From CAZOVB01 sp964583095 (GTDB taxonomy: Bacteria > Planctomycetota > Phycisphaerae > SM23-33), in NCBI GenBank assembly GCA_964583095.1, contig CAZOVB010000023.1:6580-70579 (forward strand): DNA of 64,000 bases, read 5' to 3'. The notes under the pieces were generated by a model that was given only the letters and a program-made list of their open reading frames with translations, was not told the origin of the DNA and ran no database searches. This document shows positions 46,201 to 54,379 of this stretch, one piece after another (the first letter of the stretch is position 1; each line of letters starts with the position of its first letter). Both the position numbers and the translations under genes were made by a program.

Positions 46201-47363
46201 AGCCAGGCCTCCTGGTTGAGTTGATCCTCCCTGAAGGCGGCAAAGCCCTGCGCTTTGGCGTAGGCGGTTACCGCTTCGACGCCGATGTTTTGATAGTCAA
46301 TCACCGCTCTGCGAGGCAGGGAGGGGGCGATCTGCTCGATCTTCCGCTTGACGTTTTCAATGGTCGCAAGCGGGTTCTCACCGTAGCGGGCCACCACCAC
46401 CCCGCCCACGGCCTCGGCCCCGGCTTTGTCCAGTACGCCGCGACGTGGGGCCGGCCCGAGTTTGACCTCGGCCACCTGGTCGACAAGGATGGGAATCCCA
46501 TCGTTGACCTTGATCACGCTCTTTGCGATGTCCCGGGCGTGTTGAATCGATCCTTCCGACCGGACGAAATACTCCACCCGGTTGACTTCCATGGTCCCGG
46601 CCCCGACGTCCACATCGGCATCGCGAACGGCCTGGATGACCTCCGGAAGCGTAACGCCGTAGGCGCGCAGGGCGTCGGGATCCACGTCCACCTGATATTC
46701 CTGGACGAAGCCTCCGATGGAAGCGACCTCGGCAACGCCCCCGGCGCTGCTGAGGGCATATCGCACCTGCCAGTCCTGGAGCGTTCGAAGCTCGTCCAGG
46801 TCCCAGCCTCCGATCGGGTTGCCCTCCGGGTCGCGCCCTTCCAGCGTGTACCAGAAAATCTGACCCAGGGCCGTCGCCTCAGGTCCCAGTTGGGGACGCA
46901 CACCCCCGGGATAGTCCTTTTCCGGAGACAGGCTCGCGAGCTTCTCCAGGATGCGCGTGCGTGAGTCGTAGAATCCGATGGATTCATCGAAAATCACGTA
47001 GACCATCGAGAGGCCGAACATCGAGTAGCTGCGAACCGTCTTGACGCCGTGAAGCCCCTGCATGGCCACCGAAATCGGGAAGCTGATCTGATCGTCCACA
47101 TCCTGCGGACTTCGCCCGGGCCAGGCGGAGAAGACGATCTGCTGGTTCTCGCCGGTACCGGGAATGGCATCGGTGGCCACCGGATACCGCGGCAGCGGGC
47201 CCGTGTCCCAGTCGAAAGGCGCCACCGCCACTCCGCCGGCCACGATGGCCCCGAGAAGGATCGCCGGCAAGAGCGGGTTGTTCATGCAGACCCACAGAAA
47301 GCGGCCAAGCAGGCCCTTTTGCTCGGGCAGAAGCGGGTATTCATTCCGGGGGTCAGTGGTCAT
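43281..47363 (-). CDS. heavy-metal RND efflux pump, CusA/CzcA family
   Basis: An inner-membrane permease of 1360 residues, clearly longer than CusA (about 1050). The N-terminal helix and porter segments are typical (FSAWPGRSPQDVDDQISFPI, ASIGGFVQEYQVDVDP). The VMLQSGMRAPMGV segment is rich in Met as in copper/silver exporters. The helix block LGTALSHEVLVTLIVVILMVL and TATIVDMG-like SGIAIAIGTIVDMGIVVCENI are complete. Two insertions explain the length: about five extra hydrophobic segments near residues 598-714, and a hydrophilic stretch near 870-935. Its start overlaps the adaptor gene by 11 bases with GGAGG 6 bases upstream. The substrate is most likely Cu(I)/Ag(I), from the Met motif and the adaptor's metal-binding domains. 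No TolC-type partner is adjacent. Confidence 0.92.
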   Translation of the reverse strand: MTTDPRNEYPLLPEQKGLLGRFLWVCMNNPLLPAILLGAIVAGGVAVAPFDWDTGPLPRYPVATDAIPGTGENQQIVFSAWPGRSPQDVDDQISFPISVAMQGLHGVKTVRSYSMFGLSMVYVIFDESIGFYDSRTRILEKLASLSPEKDYPGGVRPQLGPEATALGQIFWYTLEGRDPEGNPIGGWDLDELRTLQDWQVRYALSSAGGVAEVASIGGFVQEYQVDVDPDALRAYGVTLPEVIQAVRDADVDVGAGTMEVNRVEYFVRSEGSIQHARDIAKSVIKVNDGIPILVDQVAEVKLGPAPRRGVLDKAGAEAVGGVVVARYGENPLATIENVKRKIEQIAPSLPRRAVIDYQNIGVEAVTAYAKAQGFAAFREDQLNQEAWLEHLRETPREQWPRWVNISQVTIEPFYDRTGLIYETLGTLGTALSHEVLVTLIVVILMVLNLRASVLIGSMLPLAILLCFIAMKLFGVDANIVALSGIAIAIGTIVDMGIVVCENILRHLDKAPPEEPRRQVVHRATSEVGSAVMVAVATTVVSFLPVLAMTGPEGKLFKPLAYTKTFALIASILLAIVFLPAAAELFFTRRSGRRSLRRSLEVLSLAAGAGFFVWALRTGSVPAIIGSAVLILLAAAQLASRYLPARIGLASRWITAIAICAAIAALLASHWSPLGIQAGPGANFAFVAVLIGGLLGFFRLFQWAYLPLLGWLLKRKALVVLAGAVILIFGAMSWLGFDRVFGFVPAAAEAVAGKGDEIRRHRYWVNASQRFSGLGKEFMPPLDEGSYLYMPTTMTHASLEEAQDILAKQDMAFEAIAEISSAVGKIGRAETPLDPAPISMVETIINYHSEFVTDAAGHVVRFRYEPEGKELARGADGRLHQAPDGKPYYVPGRYGRDEKGRLIPDPQGREFRNWRRALDPDLNPGRQAWPGITSPEDIWDQIVQAGQIEGTTSAPKLQPIAARRVMLQSGMRAPMGVRIQGPDLETIQQVAQRIEKLLKEVPGVRDSAVNAERIVGKSYRTILPDRDALGRYKVRMGQFQDIVEVAIGGRPLASTIQQRQRIAIRVRYLRELRDSLEDLRRILVPGDRAQVPLEQVARVADIRGPQVIKSEDAFLVGYVLFDKEPDQAEVDVVQRAQAHLSKELSPDLPRGVSFEFAGDYQNQIRSRRTLAVVLPGALAVIFLLLHFQFRSVPTTLLVFTGIFIAWSGGFILLWLYGQGWFLDVTIRGTELRDLFQIAPRNLSVAVWVGFLALFGIATDDGVVQATYLSQVFRETQPTSIAQARKATLQAASRRIRPCLMTSATTILALVPVLTSTGRGSDVMVPMAIPSFGGMILVLFSLLLVPALYCWGQERKIRRKQG

Positions 47364-49596
47364 GGCCGCCTCCGGCCGGGCGGGTCAGAGCCCCGGCAAG
47401 CTCGTAGCGGTCGCCCACGGTCTCCAGGAGCTTATCGAGTTCCTGCAGGTAGCCTTGCGCCTCGGCGGGGCTGTCTGTTTCGCCCAGCAGGACCGCCAGG
47501 TTTTCCATCCGCATCGAAAGCTCCCGCCAGAGCAGCAGAGAGGTCGGGGCCATCCGGTCGGGCTGGACCTGGTCGATCGCCTGGACAAGGACCATCGCCC
47601 GGCTGTGGAGGGAATTCAGCGAGGCCGAGTCTTCCCGGACCTGCAGGCTTTGCCCGACTTCAATAACGCGCAGCATCTGTTTCCTGTTGGTCGGGTCCAG
47701 GGGCAATGGGGGCGTTTGGCCGGAAAACTCCGGGCCAAGACTTTGCTCTTCCATCATGGACGGACGAGCCTGTATCTGAAGGGCCGAGTCGATCTTGAAG
47801 GCCCCGCGGGTAACGATTTCCTGTCCCTCGTTCAGGCCTTGTCGGACCAGGTACCAGTCCCCGGCCCGGGGGCCCAGGACGATCTGCCTGCCTTCGAATG
47901 TAGGTCCCTGTCTGGCCTTACCAAAAACGCCGGAAACCAGGGAAGAAAGCAGCATGCGGTTCAGGCGGGTCCTTCGGTGCGGCGTCAGGCTGCGCGGGCC
48001 CAGTTCGATCAGTCCGCGCGTCTCGGCATCGAGGGTCTCCACTTTCCAGTCGGCCAGGAGGTTGAGGTCCTGCTCCCGGAGGATTTCGTTGACCGCCCGG
48101 ACGAACCGGTGTCGCACGTCAAGGGGGGGGGATTCAAGGGAGACTTCCATGAGATCCTCCCGCAGGGCCTCCGGCAGCAGCGACCAGAAGACGTCCATGG
48201 GAGAAGACGCCTGGGCCTCGGGCTCTCTGAGTGCTGCTGCCTCCCTGGCGAGCACATGGCCACGAAGTGTGGCGATCAATCCCCCCCAGTCGGTAACGCT
48301 CTGGAGATCCAGAAGGGACGGGTCGGTCCGAACGTACACGACCGCCCGTTTGCCGGTGATCAATGGGGCGCTGGCTGGGATGACCAGCGGCCTGGCGGCG
48401 GCATCTTCGGCGGAAACGAAACCCAGTTCCTCGGCCGGGACGAGATCCATGCCGCACACGTCGCACTGGCCCGGCTGATCCTTGACGATCTCCGGATGCA
48501 TCGGTGAGATCCACTTTCCGGCCAGGTCGGGGTCCATCACGCGGCCGCCGGCAGCCACCCGGCTGTGGGCGATGGCCCGGACATACATTCCCGGCTTGAG
48601 ACGTCTGTCGGGGTTCTCGACAATCAGCCGAAGGTTTACGGTCCGGGTTTCCAGATCCAGGACGGGATCGACGAACGAAACGGTTCCGGAGAAGGTTTCC
48701 CCGGGAAAGGCCTGGACGGTGAACTCCACTTTCTGCCCGTATCGCAGCCAGGCCAGGTCGGATTCGTACGCCTCCAGTCGGACCCACATTCGCGACAGAT
48801 CCGCAACCGTGTAGATCCGCATGCCGGTCTGGACGTAGCTGCCTTCCTTGGCGTTTTTCTCTATGACAACCCCCGAGACGGGCGAGTGAATCGTCAGGTG
48901 GTCGGTCACCTTTCCTGTATCGATGATGGCGTCGATCTGTTCGGTGGTCAGGCCCCAGAGACGCAGTTTTTCCCGGGCGCTTTGCAGTGAGGCGCGGGTG
49001 GTGCTGCGAAGAAACTCCGAGTCCTGTTCGCCGAGCCGCTGCACCGACTGGCTGGCCTGGAGCAATTCCTGCTGGGCTGTGAGCAGTTCCGGGCTGTAGA
49101 TTTCCGCCATGTGATCGCCGGAACCGACCTGCACGCCGGTATAGTTGACGAACAGCCTGTCGAGCCGTCCGGGCATGCGGGCGGTCACGTAAGTGAGTCG
49201 GGTTTCGTCATAGTCGATTCGGCCGACCATCCGGATGGCGGCGTCCACGAATCTGCGCCGGACCGGCTGGGTTCGGATCTCCATCAAGGCTGCTGCGGCG
49301 GGACTGGTGGAAAAGGATCGCAGTCTGCTTCTGCCCCCCGTGTCCACGACGGGGATCAGCCCCATATTGCAGATCGGGCACAAGGCGTCGGGGTCATCCA
49401 GGCGGATCTGCGGGTGCATCGAGCAGGTGTACTCGGTTGCGTCGCCCTGGACCGAAGCGGCCTGGGGCCCGGGAGGTGAAAACAGGGCGTGAAGGGCAAA
49501 GCCGGCTGCGGCGGAGACCAGTACAACCGTCAGCAGCGCCGCCCAGCGGACGGACCTGAGGCCAAGGGCTTTGAACGTTCGAATGCTTGGAGTCAT
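47353..49596 (-). CDS. RND efflux periplasmic adaptor with two heavy-metal-binding domains (CusB type)
   Basis: The protein (747 residues) has an N-terminal membrane/signal segment (WAALLTVVLVSAAAGFALHALF), then a heavy-metal-binding domain (about 55-82: YTCSMHPQI, CPICNMGLIPV). The adaptor barrel and lipoyl-like parts follow (RMPGRLDRLFVNYTGVQVGSGD, IHSPVSGVVIEKNAKEGSYVQTGMRIYTV). A second metal-binding domain sits internally at about 360-390 (WISPMHPEI, CDVCGMDLVPAE), an unusual place. The C-terminal ~130 residues are helical and end in HDH. It links the inner-membrane pump to an outer-membrane channel and hands over metal. GAGGAA precedes the ATG. It is the gene before cusA-like in the operon, overlapping it by 11 bases. 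Confidence 0.9.
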   Translation of the reverse strand: MTPSIRTFKALGLRSVRWAALLTVVLVSAAAGFALHALFSPPGPQAASVQGDATEYTCSMHPQIRLDDPDALCPICNMGLIPVVDTGGRSRLRSFSTSPAAAALMEIRTQPVRRRFVDAAIRMVGRIDYDETRLTYVTARMPGRLDRLFVNYTGVQVGSGDHMAEIYSPELLTAQQELLQASQSVQRLGEQDSEFLRSTTRASLQSAREKLRLWGLTTEQIDAIIDTGKVTDHLTIHSPVSGVVIEKNAKEGSYVQTGMRIYTVADLSRMWVRLEAYESDLAWLRYGQKVEFTVQAFPGETFSGTVSFVDPVLDLETRTVNLRLIVENPDRRLKPGMYVRAIAHSRVAAGGRVMDPDLAGKWISPMHPEIVKDQPGQCDVCGMDLVPAEELGFVSAEDAAARPLVIPASAPLITGKRAVVYVRTDPSLLDLQSVTDWGGLIATLRGHVLAREAAALREPEAQASSPMDVFWSLLPEALREDLMEVSLESPPLDVRHRFVRAVNEILREQDLNLLADWKVETLDAETRGLIELGPRSLTPHRRTRLNRMLLSSLVSGVFGKARQGPTFEGRQIVLGPRAGDWYLVRQGLNEGQEIVTRGAFKIDSALQIQARPSMMEEQSLGPEFSGQTPPLPLDPTNRKQMLRVIEVGQSLQVREDSASLNSLHSRAMVLVQAIDQVQPDRMAPTSLLLWRELSMRMENLAVLLGETDSPAEAQGYLQELDKLLETVGDRYELAGALTRPAGGGHDH

Positions 49597-49682
49597 GCTG
49601 AGTCTTCCTCATGCTGTCACAGGGCATTGGTTGGGGTCTGGGCCGATGTGTCGGGGATGAGTCGGCAAACGCCCGGAAGGGA

Positions 49683-50066
49683 TCAGACAATCAGGACGAC
49701 GCTGGAAAGACAAAGCTCCCGTCCAGGGGGATGATGTCCGGAGCGGCTGGGGGTGAGGTGCTCTTGCGCCCCGTCCTTCGGGCAGATCTGAACAGGGCCG
49801 CAGACGAGGCGTTGGAGTTTTTCGATGCCCGCCCGAGTTGTTGCAGGCACAGCCGCTGGAGAAGCAGGCCGCAACTGCCGCAGACATTGGCAATCGTTGC
49901 GGCAGGGGAGGTTTGAGATCGGCGGGCCCTCGTCGCAGCAGGACCTGATGAGCAGTGCCTGACAGCAGGAAGGCGAACGCAGAGAAGGTTCAGCGGGCTT
50001 GTCGCTATCGGGCGCCCCGCAGACGCACAGGGCCGCAACAAGCATCCAATGTCCAGTCACTGTCAT
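49683..50066 (-). CDS. Cys-rich small protein upstream of the metal-efflux genes
   Basis: The protein (127 residues) has 12 cysteines, many paired (SCCQ, SCCD, PCRNDCQC). The start is strongly supported: GGGAAGGA lies about 6 bases before ATG 50066. The short hydrophobic N-terminus (WMLVAALCVC) could be a lipoprotein or export signal. The C-terminus HHPPGRELCLSSVVLIV resembles the ends of short Cys-rich proteins that I recall beside planctomycete RND metal pumps, but that is memory rather than a search. A metal-binding or metal-sensing role is inferred from cysteine content and position. Competing frames in the same stretch lack a ribosome site. Confidence 0.6.
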   Translation of the reverse strand: MTVTGHWMLVAALCVCGAPDSDKPAEPSLRSPSCCQALLIRSCCDEGPPISNLPCRNDCQCLRQLRPASPAAVPATTRAGIEKLQRLVCGPVQICPKDGAQEHLTPSRSGHHPPGRELCLSSVVLIV

Positions 50067-50138
50067 GACGATCCTTCCCGTGCTTTTCGCCCGTCCAAAC
50101 GATTATAGGCGCGGGAAGGTTCCGCTATCCAGCCTGGC

Positions 50139-50720
50139 TCATTTCACATCCGGGCCCGGAGACAGGGCCAGTCCCGACAGATCTGAGATTCCGATATCCC
50201 GTGGCTGATTCGCATCTTCAGGCTGGCGCGGCTGAGGGCTTGGGGCGCTTCCACCGGTGGGTTCCAGGCCCAGGGCCGTTTCGATCTTGTTCAGACAGGA
50301 CAGCACCGTGGGCTGATCGGGGCGGATCCGGATGCTCTGCCGCAGCCGGGAGATCGCCTCCTTCTGCTGCTTGCGTTCCAGGTAGGCCACGGCCAGTTCG
50401 TTCATCACGTTGTAGTTTTCGGGATCCAGTTCGAGGGCTCGTTCATACCACCGGCAGGCATCTTCGTACCGGCCTTGGGTAAAGGCGATTCCGCCCAGGT
50501 TGACCACGGGCCCAAAAGCCTCTCCGTCGGCCTGGTGGGCTTGCTGGAAGTAGTCGGCGGCCTGGTCGAGCTGTCCCTGCTGGAAACAGATGACTCCCAG
50601 GTCATTGAGGGCCTCGGCATTGGAGGCATCTGCCTCCAGCACCGCTTGGAGACACTGGCGTGCCTGGTCTACCTTGCCCTGGGAAAACAGTGCTTCAGCT
50701 TGTTCGATCTGCGGATCCAT
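50139..50720 (-). CDS. tetratricopeptide-repeat protein
   Basis: The protein (193 residues) starts after a very good GAGGTGA site. About four TPR units occupy residues 1-150 (ALFSQGKVDQARQCLQAVLEADASN, ALNDLGVICFQQGQLDQAADYF, NLGGIAFTQGRYEDACRWYERALELDPEN, ELAVAYLERKQQKEAISRLRQ). The C-terminal 40 residues are disordered, rich in Pro and Gln. It is a cytoplasmic scaffold with no enzymatic domain; the partner is unknown. It lies downstream of the epimerase gene with a 116-base gap. Confidence 0.85.
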   Translation of the reverse strand: MDPQIEQAEALFSQGKVDQARQCLQAVLEADASNAEALNDLGVICFQQGQLDQAADYFQQAHQADGEAFGPVVNLGGIAFTQGRYEDACRWYERALELDPENYNVMNELAVAYLERKQQKEAISRLRQSIRIRPDQPTVLSCLNKIETALGLEPTGGSAPSPQPRQPEDANQPRDIGISDLSGLALSPGPDVK

Positions 50721-50836
50721 GTTTCACCTCGCGCATGGCTGTTCGGTGCCTGCCGGCCGCGCCAGGCCGGTGTTTCCCCTTACCCATCGACATGGGGAAA
50801 CCCGATCTGCAAAAAACCTTCTCCGGGCCGAATGGA

Positions 50837-51985
50837 TCAGCCGGCAACGGGCTCGAATTCGCTTTCCATATATCCTGAGAGCAGCACGTCGGCGATGCGC
50901 TCAGCGGCCTGGCCATCTCCGTAGACCGGGGTGACTCGCGCCATTTTCGCATAGGCGCTTTCGTCTTCCAAAAGCCTGGATGCCTGACGGACAATGCGTT
51001 CTCGCTGGGTCCCGACGAGCATGACCGCACCGGCCGCCACCGCCTCGGGGCGCTCGGTCTTCTCTCGCAGGACCAGGACGGGCTTGCCCAGGGCAGGGGC
51101 TTCTTCCTGGATGCCTCCCGAGTCGGTGAGGATCAAATGGGCCTGGAGCATGAGACGAACCATCGCCGGATAGTCCACCGGTTCGATCAGGCGGATCCTC
51201 GGGTGGTCCGCGAGGATCTCATGGACGGGCTGACGCACGTTCGGGTTCAGATGCACGGGAAAGACCAGGGTGACGTCATGAAATCTCTCGGCCAGGTCCT
51301 TCAGCGCCAGACACAATTCCCGGAAGGGCTGTCCGAAACTCTCGCGTCGATGCGCGGTGACCAGGACGCAGCGGCCGGGCAGTTCTTCCAGGCTCGGCAG
51401 GGTGTCGGGGGTCATCCTGTCTCGCATCCAGTAGAGGGCATCGACCACGGTATTGCCCGTCAGGTACAGGCTCGACGGGGCGGCTCCTTCCTCCAGCAGG
51501 GCTTGTCTGGCCCGGCGTGTGGGCACGAAGTGGTAGTCAGCCACCAGGCCGGTTACCCGCCGGTTGATCTCCTCGGGAAACGGCAGGCGGCGGTCGCCGG
51601 TCCGCAACCCTGCCTCGACGTGGGCGACCTGGATATTCTCCAAAAACCCCGCCAGCGAAGCAGCCATCACCGTTGCGGTATCGCCCTGAACCACGATGAC
51701 ATCCGGGGCGATTTCGTGGAGGACCGGGCGGATCGCAAGCAGAAGCTTTCCCAGAAGGTCGGTTAGATTCTGTTTCTCGGTCATGACCTGCAGGTCGCGA
51801 TCGGGCTTGAGCTCAAAGCTGCCCAGTGCGGCATCGAGCATCTGGCGATGCTGACCGGTCGAGCAGACGGTGACGTCCGCGTTGCGCTGCTTCAAGGCCA
51901 TGATTACCGGGGCGAGCTTGATGGCCTCCGGGCGGGTACCCAGGAAGACCGCGATCCGCTTGCTTTTTCTGTTCTGTCCGATCAA
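50837..51985 (-). CDS. wecB: UDP-N-acetylglucosamine 2-epimerase (non-hydrolysing)
   Basis: The protein (382 residues) converts UDP-GlcNAc to UDP-ManNAc for surface polysaccharide synthesis. Motifs are complete: VFLGTRPEAIKLAPV, VQGDTATVMAASLAGF, HVEAGLRTGDRRLPFPEEINRR, and DSGGIQEEAPALGKPVLVLREKTERPE. The length is normal for the family. The start is TTG at 51985 with AAGGAG 7 bases upstream, so the rare codon is credible. It is encoded alone, away from an obvious polysaccharide cluster. Confidence 0.95.
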   Translation of the reverse strand: MIGQNRKSKRIAVFLGTRPEAIKLAPVIMALKQRNADVTVCSTGQHRQMLDAALGSFELKPDRDLQVMTEKQNLTDLLGKLLLAIRPVLHEIAPDVIVVQGDTATVMAASLAGFLENIQVAHVEAGLRTGDRRLPFPEEINRRVTGLVADYHFVPTRRARQALLEEGAAPSSLYLTGNTVVDALYWMRDRMTPDTLPSLEELPGRCVLVTAHRRESFGQPFRELCLALKDLAERFHDVTLVFPVHLNPNVRQPVHEILADHPRIRLIEPVDYPAMVRLMLQAHLILTDSGGIQEEAPALGKPVLVLREKTERPEAVAAGAVMLVGTQRERIVRQASRLLEDESAYAKMARVTPVYGDGQAAERIADVLLSGYMESEFEPVAG

Positions 51986-52067
51986 CGTGACTCCTTGCAG
52001 GCTGCCGGGGCAATGCTTCGTCGGGGGCCTGTGCTTTCCGCGGCCAACTCCTCCGCCGGCGAAGCTC

Positions 52068-52073
52068 TATAAT
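52068..52073 (+). promoter_or_regulatory. consensus -10 box before the baeRF gene
   Basis: A perfect TATAAT, about 100 bases before the ATG at 52175. No clear -35 is visible at the expected distance. The reverse strand at the same place reads TATTAT, which could serve the divergent epimerase gene. Confidence 0.4.
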
Positions 52074-52174
52074 ACTTTCGGAAAACCAGGGCGTTTTCCT
52101 ATGTTCGAAAAGCAGCGAATTCGCGCGGGAGTTTGCCCGCCCGAAAGCAGTAGGAATCAGTAAGGAGTAAACGA

Positions 52175-53350
52175 ATGGCCCGGATTACGCGAAGTCAAGT
52201 GCGAGAGTTGACTCAACACCGAGGCGAGAATTGCATCTCGATCTACCTGCCCACCCATGTGTCCGGAACGGATATCCGGCAGGATCCGATCCGCTTCAAG
52301 AACCTGATCAACAAGGCCCAGGAGGAACTGTCCCGCCGGGGCGTCGCCGAAGGAGAGGCCAGGAAAAAGCTCGAACCCCTGCGCCGCTTCCAGGAGGACA
52401 TCACCTTCTGGCGGAACCAGGACCGGGCCCTGGCGGTATTCGTGGGCGATTCGCACGAACCCATCCTTCACCAGGCCGGGCTGGATGTACAGGAGGAGGT
52501 CTTCGTTGGCGAACGCTTTCTGATAAAGCCTCTCCTGCCGCTTCTGAGTGATGAGATGACCTTCCTGGTCCTGGCCCTAAGTAAGAACGACGTGCGACTG
52601 CTCCGCGGGGACAGTGATTCGGTTCAGCGCGTCAAACTGCCTGAGCAAGTCCCCACGAGCTTCTCTGAGGCCATGGCCGTGGATGTCGCTGAGAAGCACC
52701 TGGAATTCCATTCCGGCACGGCCAGCCATCAGGGCGGGCAGGATCGCCCAGCCGCATTTCATGGTCAGGGTCAAGGCAGCGACGCCGCCCAGGAGAAACG
52801 AAAACTCCGCGATTACTGCCAGATGATCAACGGCCCTGTCTCAAAAATGCTCAATGGTCGACGAGAACCGATGATCCTGGCCGCTACCGAACCGCTGGAA
52901 GGGATCTATCGGGAGGTCAACTCCTACCAGCCCCTGACAGAGGAGTTCCTGGCCGGCAACTACGACCGCGCCGGAGACCGGCAGCTTCGCAGCGAAGCCT
53001 GGGAGGTCCTCAAGAGCCGGCTGGAAGAGCGCATCCGGTTCAGTCGCGATCAATTCAAGCATTTTACCGGCGGGGATCGGGCCTCGACGGATCTGCCCGA
53101 GATCGTCAACGCCGCGAGAAATGGACAGGTCGATACGCTCTTTGTCTCGATGGAAGACCATCGCTGGGGCCGATACGACAGCGAAACAGGCCGTTCGGAG
53201 ATCCACCAGAAGCCCCAGCCTGGGGATGAAGATTTGCTGGACCGGGCCGCTGCGGAGGTCCTCCAGCACGGCGGGGAGGTCCTGGCCCTCCAGCGGCAGA
53301 AGATTCCCTCGCGGGCGCCGCTGGCTGCGACCTATCGCTTCGCGACCTAA
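52175..53350 (+). CDS. baeRF-family protein (bacterial eRF1-like)
   Basis: The protein (391 residues) has AAGGAG 7 bases before the start. It resembles the bacterial archaeo-eukaryotic release-factor-1-like proteins: an N-terminal region (ISIYLPTHVSGTDIRQDPIRFKNLINKAQEEL), a central Rossmann-like part (FLVLALSKNDVRLLRGD), and an eRF1 domain-3-like end (VDTLFVSMEDHRWGRYD, AAEVLQHGGEVLAL). The family has been proposed to act in ribosome rescue or nucleic-acid sensing; no function is proven. It forms a forward group with the OB-fold protein and DUF72 protein, separated by only 46 and 0 bases. Confidence 0.8.
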   Translation: MARITRSQVRELTQHRGENCISIYLPTHVSGTDIRQDPIRFKNLINKAQEELSRRGVAEGEARKKLEPLRRFQEDITFWRNQDRALAVFVGDSHEPILHQAGLDVQEEVFVGERFLIKPLLPLLSDEMTFLVLALSKNDVRLLRGDSDSVQRVKLPEQVPTSFSEAMAVDVAEKHLEFHSGTASHQGGQDRPAAFHGQGQGSDAAQEKRKLRDYCQMINGPVSKMLNGRREPMILAATEPLEGIYREVNSYQPLTEEFLAGNYDRAGDRQLRSEAWEVLKSRLEERIRFSRDQFKHFTGGDRASTDLPEIVNAARNGQVDTLFVSMEDHRWGRYDSETGRSEIHQKPQPGDEDLLDRAAAEVLQHGGEVLALQRQKIPSRAPLAATYRFAT

Positions 53351-53396
53351 GCAGGGACTGTGGCGAGAATCAATACTGAAAGGAAAGGCATCGGCA

Positions 53397-53606
53397 ATGG
53401 TTGGTGAGGTAACGCTGTTCAAAATGCCCGAAGGCTGGGGGCGCATCCGCGGAGAAGACGGGGAGGTCTATGACGTCTTTCGCGACGATATCGAAACCGG
53501 GGTCGAGTTGCTCGACAAGGGCGACAAGGTCCGATTTGACATCCAGCAGACCGATCAGGGACCCAAAGCAGTCAGCGTCTGCGTTATCGAGTCCGGACAA
53601 GGCTGA
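53397..53606 (+). CDS. small cold-shock-like (OB-fold) protein
   Basis: The protein has 69 residues from ATG 53397, preceded by AAAGGAAAGG. The sequence (GEVTLFKMPEGWGRIRGEDGEVYDVFRDDI, then GDKVRFDIQQTDQGPKAVSV) follows the cold-shock domain pattern of strands, with GWGRI in place of the usual GFGFI. Key aromatic RNA-binding residues are partly altered, so it is a divergent member. Binding single-stranded nucleic acid is expected from the fold. Its stop overlaps the DUF72 start by one base (TGATG), implying translational coupling. Confidence 0.8.
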   Translation: MVGEVTLFKMPEGWGRIRGEDGEVYDVFRDDIETGVELLDKGDKVRFDIQQTDQGPKAVSVCVIESGQG

Positions 53607-54370
53607 TGCCGCGAAAAGCCACCCGGCAGGAGCAGGCCATGCCTCAAGGGACGGAACTGAGGATCGGTTGCAGCGGCTACCAGTACGACCACTGGATAGG
53701 GCCTTTGTATGACGAAGACCTGCCCAGGAAACAGTGGTTGCAGCGGTACGCCGAGACCTTCGATACGGTGGAAATCAACAATACTTTCTACCATCTTCCA
53801 AAGGCCCGGGCCTTCGAAACCTGGCGCGATCGTGCGCCGGAAGGCTTTCGTTTCGCGCTGAAATTCAGCCGCTACGGGACGCACATGAAGAAGCTCAAAT
53901 CGCCGGCCGACACGATCGGGCTGTTCCTCGATCGGGCTGAGAAACTCAAAACCACCCTCGGACCGATCCTGGTACAGCTTCCTCCCCGCTGGAATGTCAA
54001 CGTGAACAGGCTGGCGGGATTTCTGGCCGAGGCCCCCTCGACATGTCGGTGGGCTTTGGAGTTCCGCGATCCCAGCTGGCTCTGCCCGGAAGTATACAGC
54101 CTCCTGGAAGAGCACAATGCCGCCCTCTGCATTCACGATCTGATCGAAGATCATCCGCGGCGGATCACCGCCGACTGGGTCTATCTCCGTTTCCACGGAC
54201 CCGGGGGAGACGGGAGCCGAAGTTATCCGCATCAGGCGCTTTCCGGCTCAGCCGGGTGGATCCGCGATCTGCGCCGCCAAGGCCGGGATGTCTATGCGTA
54301 TTTCAACAACGATGCCGTCGGCAACGCCCTGCGCGATGCCCAGGACCTTCGTCGCTACCTCGACAAGTAG
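53606..54370 (+). CDS. DUF72 family protein
   Basis: The protein (254 residues) has the TIM-barrel-like DUF72 pattern: IGCSGYQYDHWIGPLYDEDLP, FDTVEINNTFYHLP, FRFALKFSRYGTHMKKL, LGPILVQLPPRWN, WALEFRDPSWL, VYLRFHGPGG, and VYAYFNNDAVGNALRDA at the end. The family is widespread with no confirmed activity. The ATG at 53606 overlaps the preceding stop; an internal ATG at 53639 is also possible. It ends the baeRF/OB-fold/DUF72 group. Confidence 0.9.
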   Translation: MPRKATRQEQAMPQGTELRIGCSGYQYDHWIGPLYDEDLPRKQWLQRYAETFDTVEINNTFYHLPKARAFETWRDRAPEGFRFALKFSRYGTHMKKLKSPADTIGLFLDRAEKLKTTLGPILVQLPPRWNVNVNRLAGFLAEAPSTCRWALEFRDPSWLCPEVYSLLEEHNAALCIHDLIEDHPRRITADWVYLRFHGPGGDGSRSYPHQALSGSAGWIRDLRRQGRDVYAYFNNDAVGNALRDAQDLRRYLDK

Positions 54371-54379
54371 GATTCCTGG

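Noticed and set aside
49611..49916. Plus-strand ORF opposite the Cys-rich gene
   Set aside because: No ribosome site; the opposite frame (49683-50066) has a strong Shine-Dalgarno and a sensible operon position.
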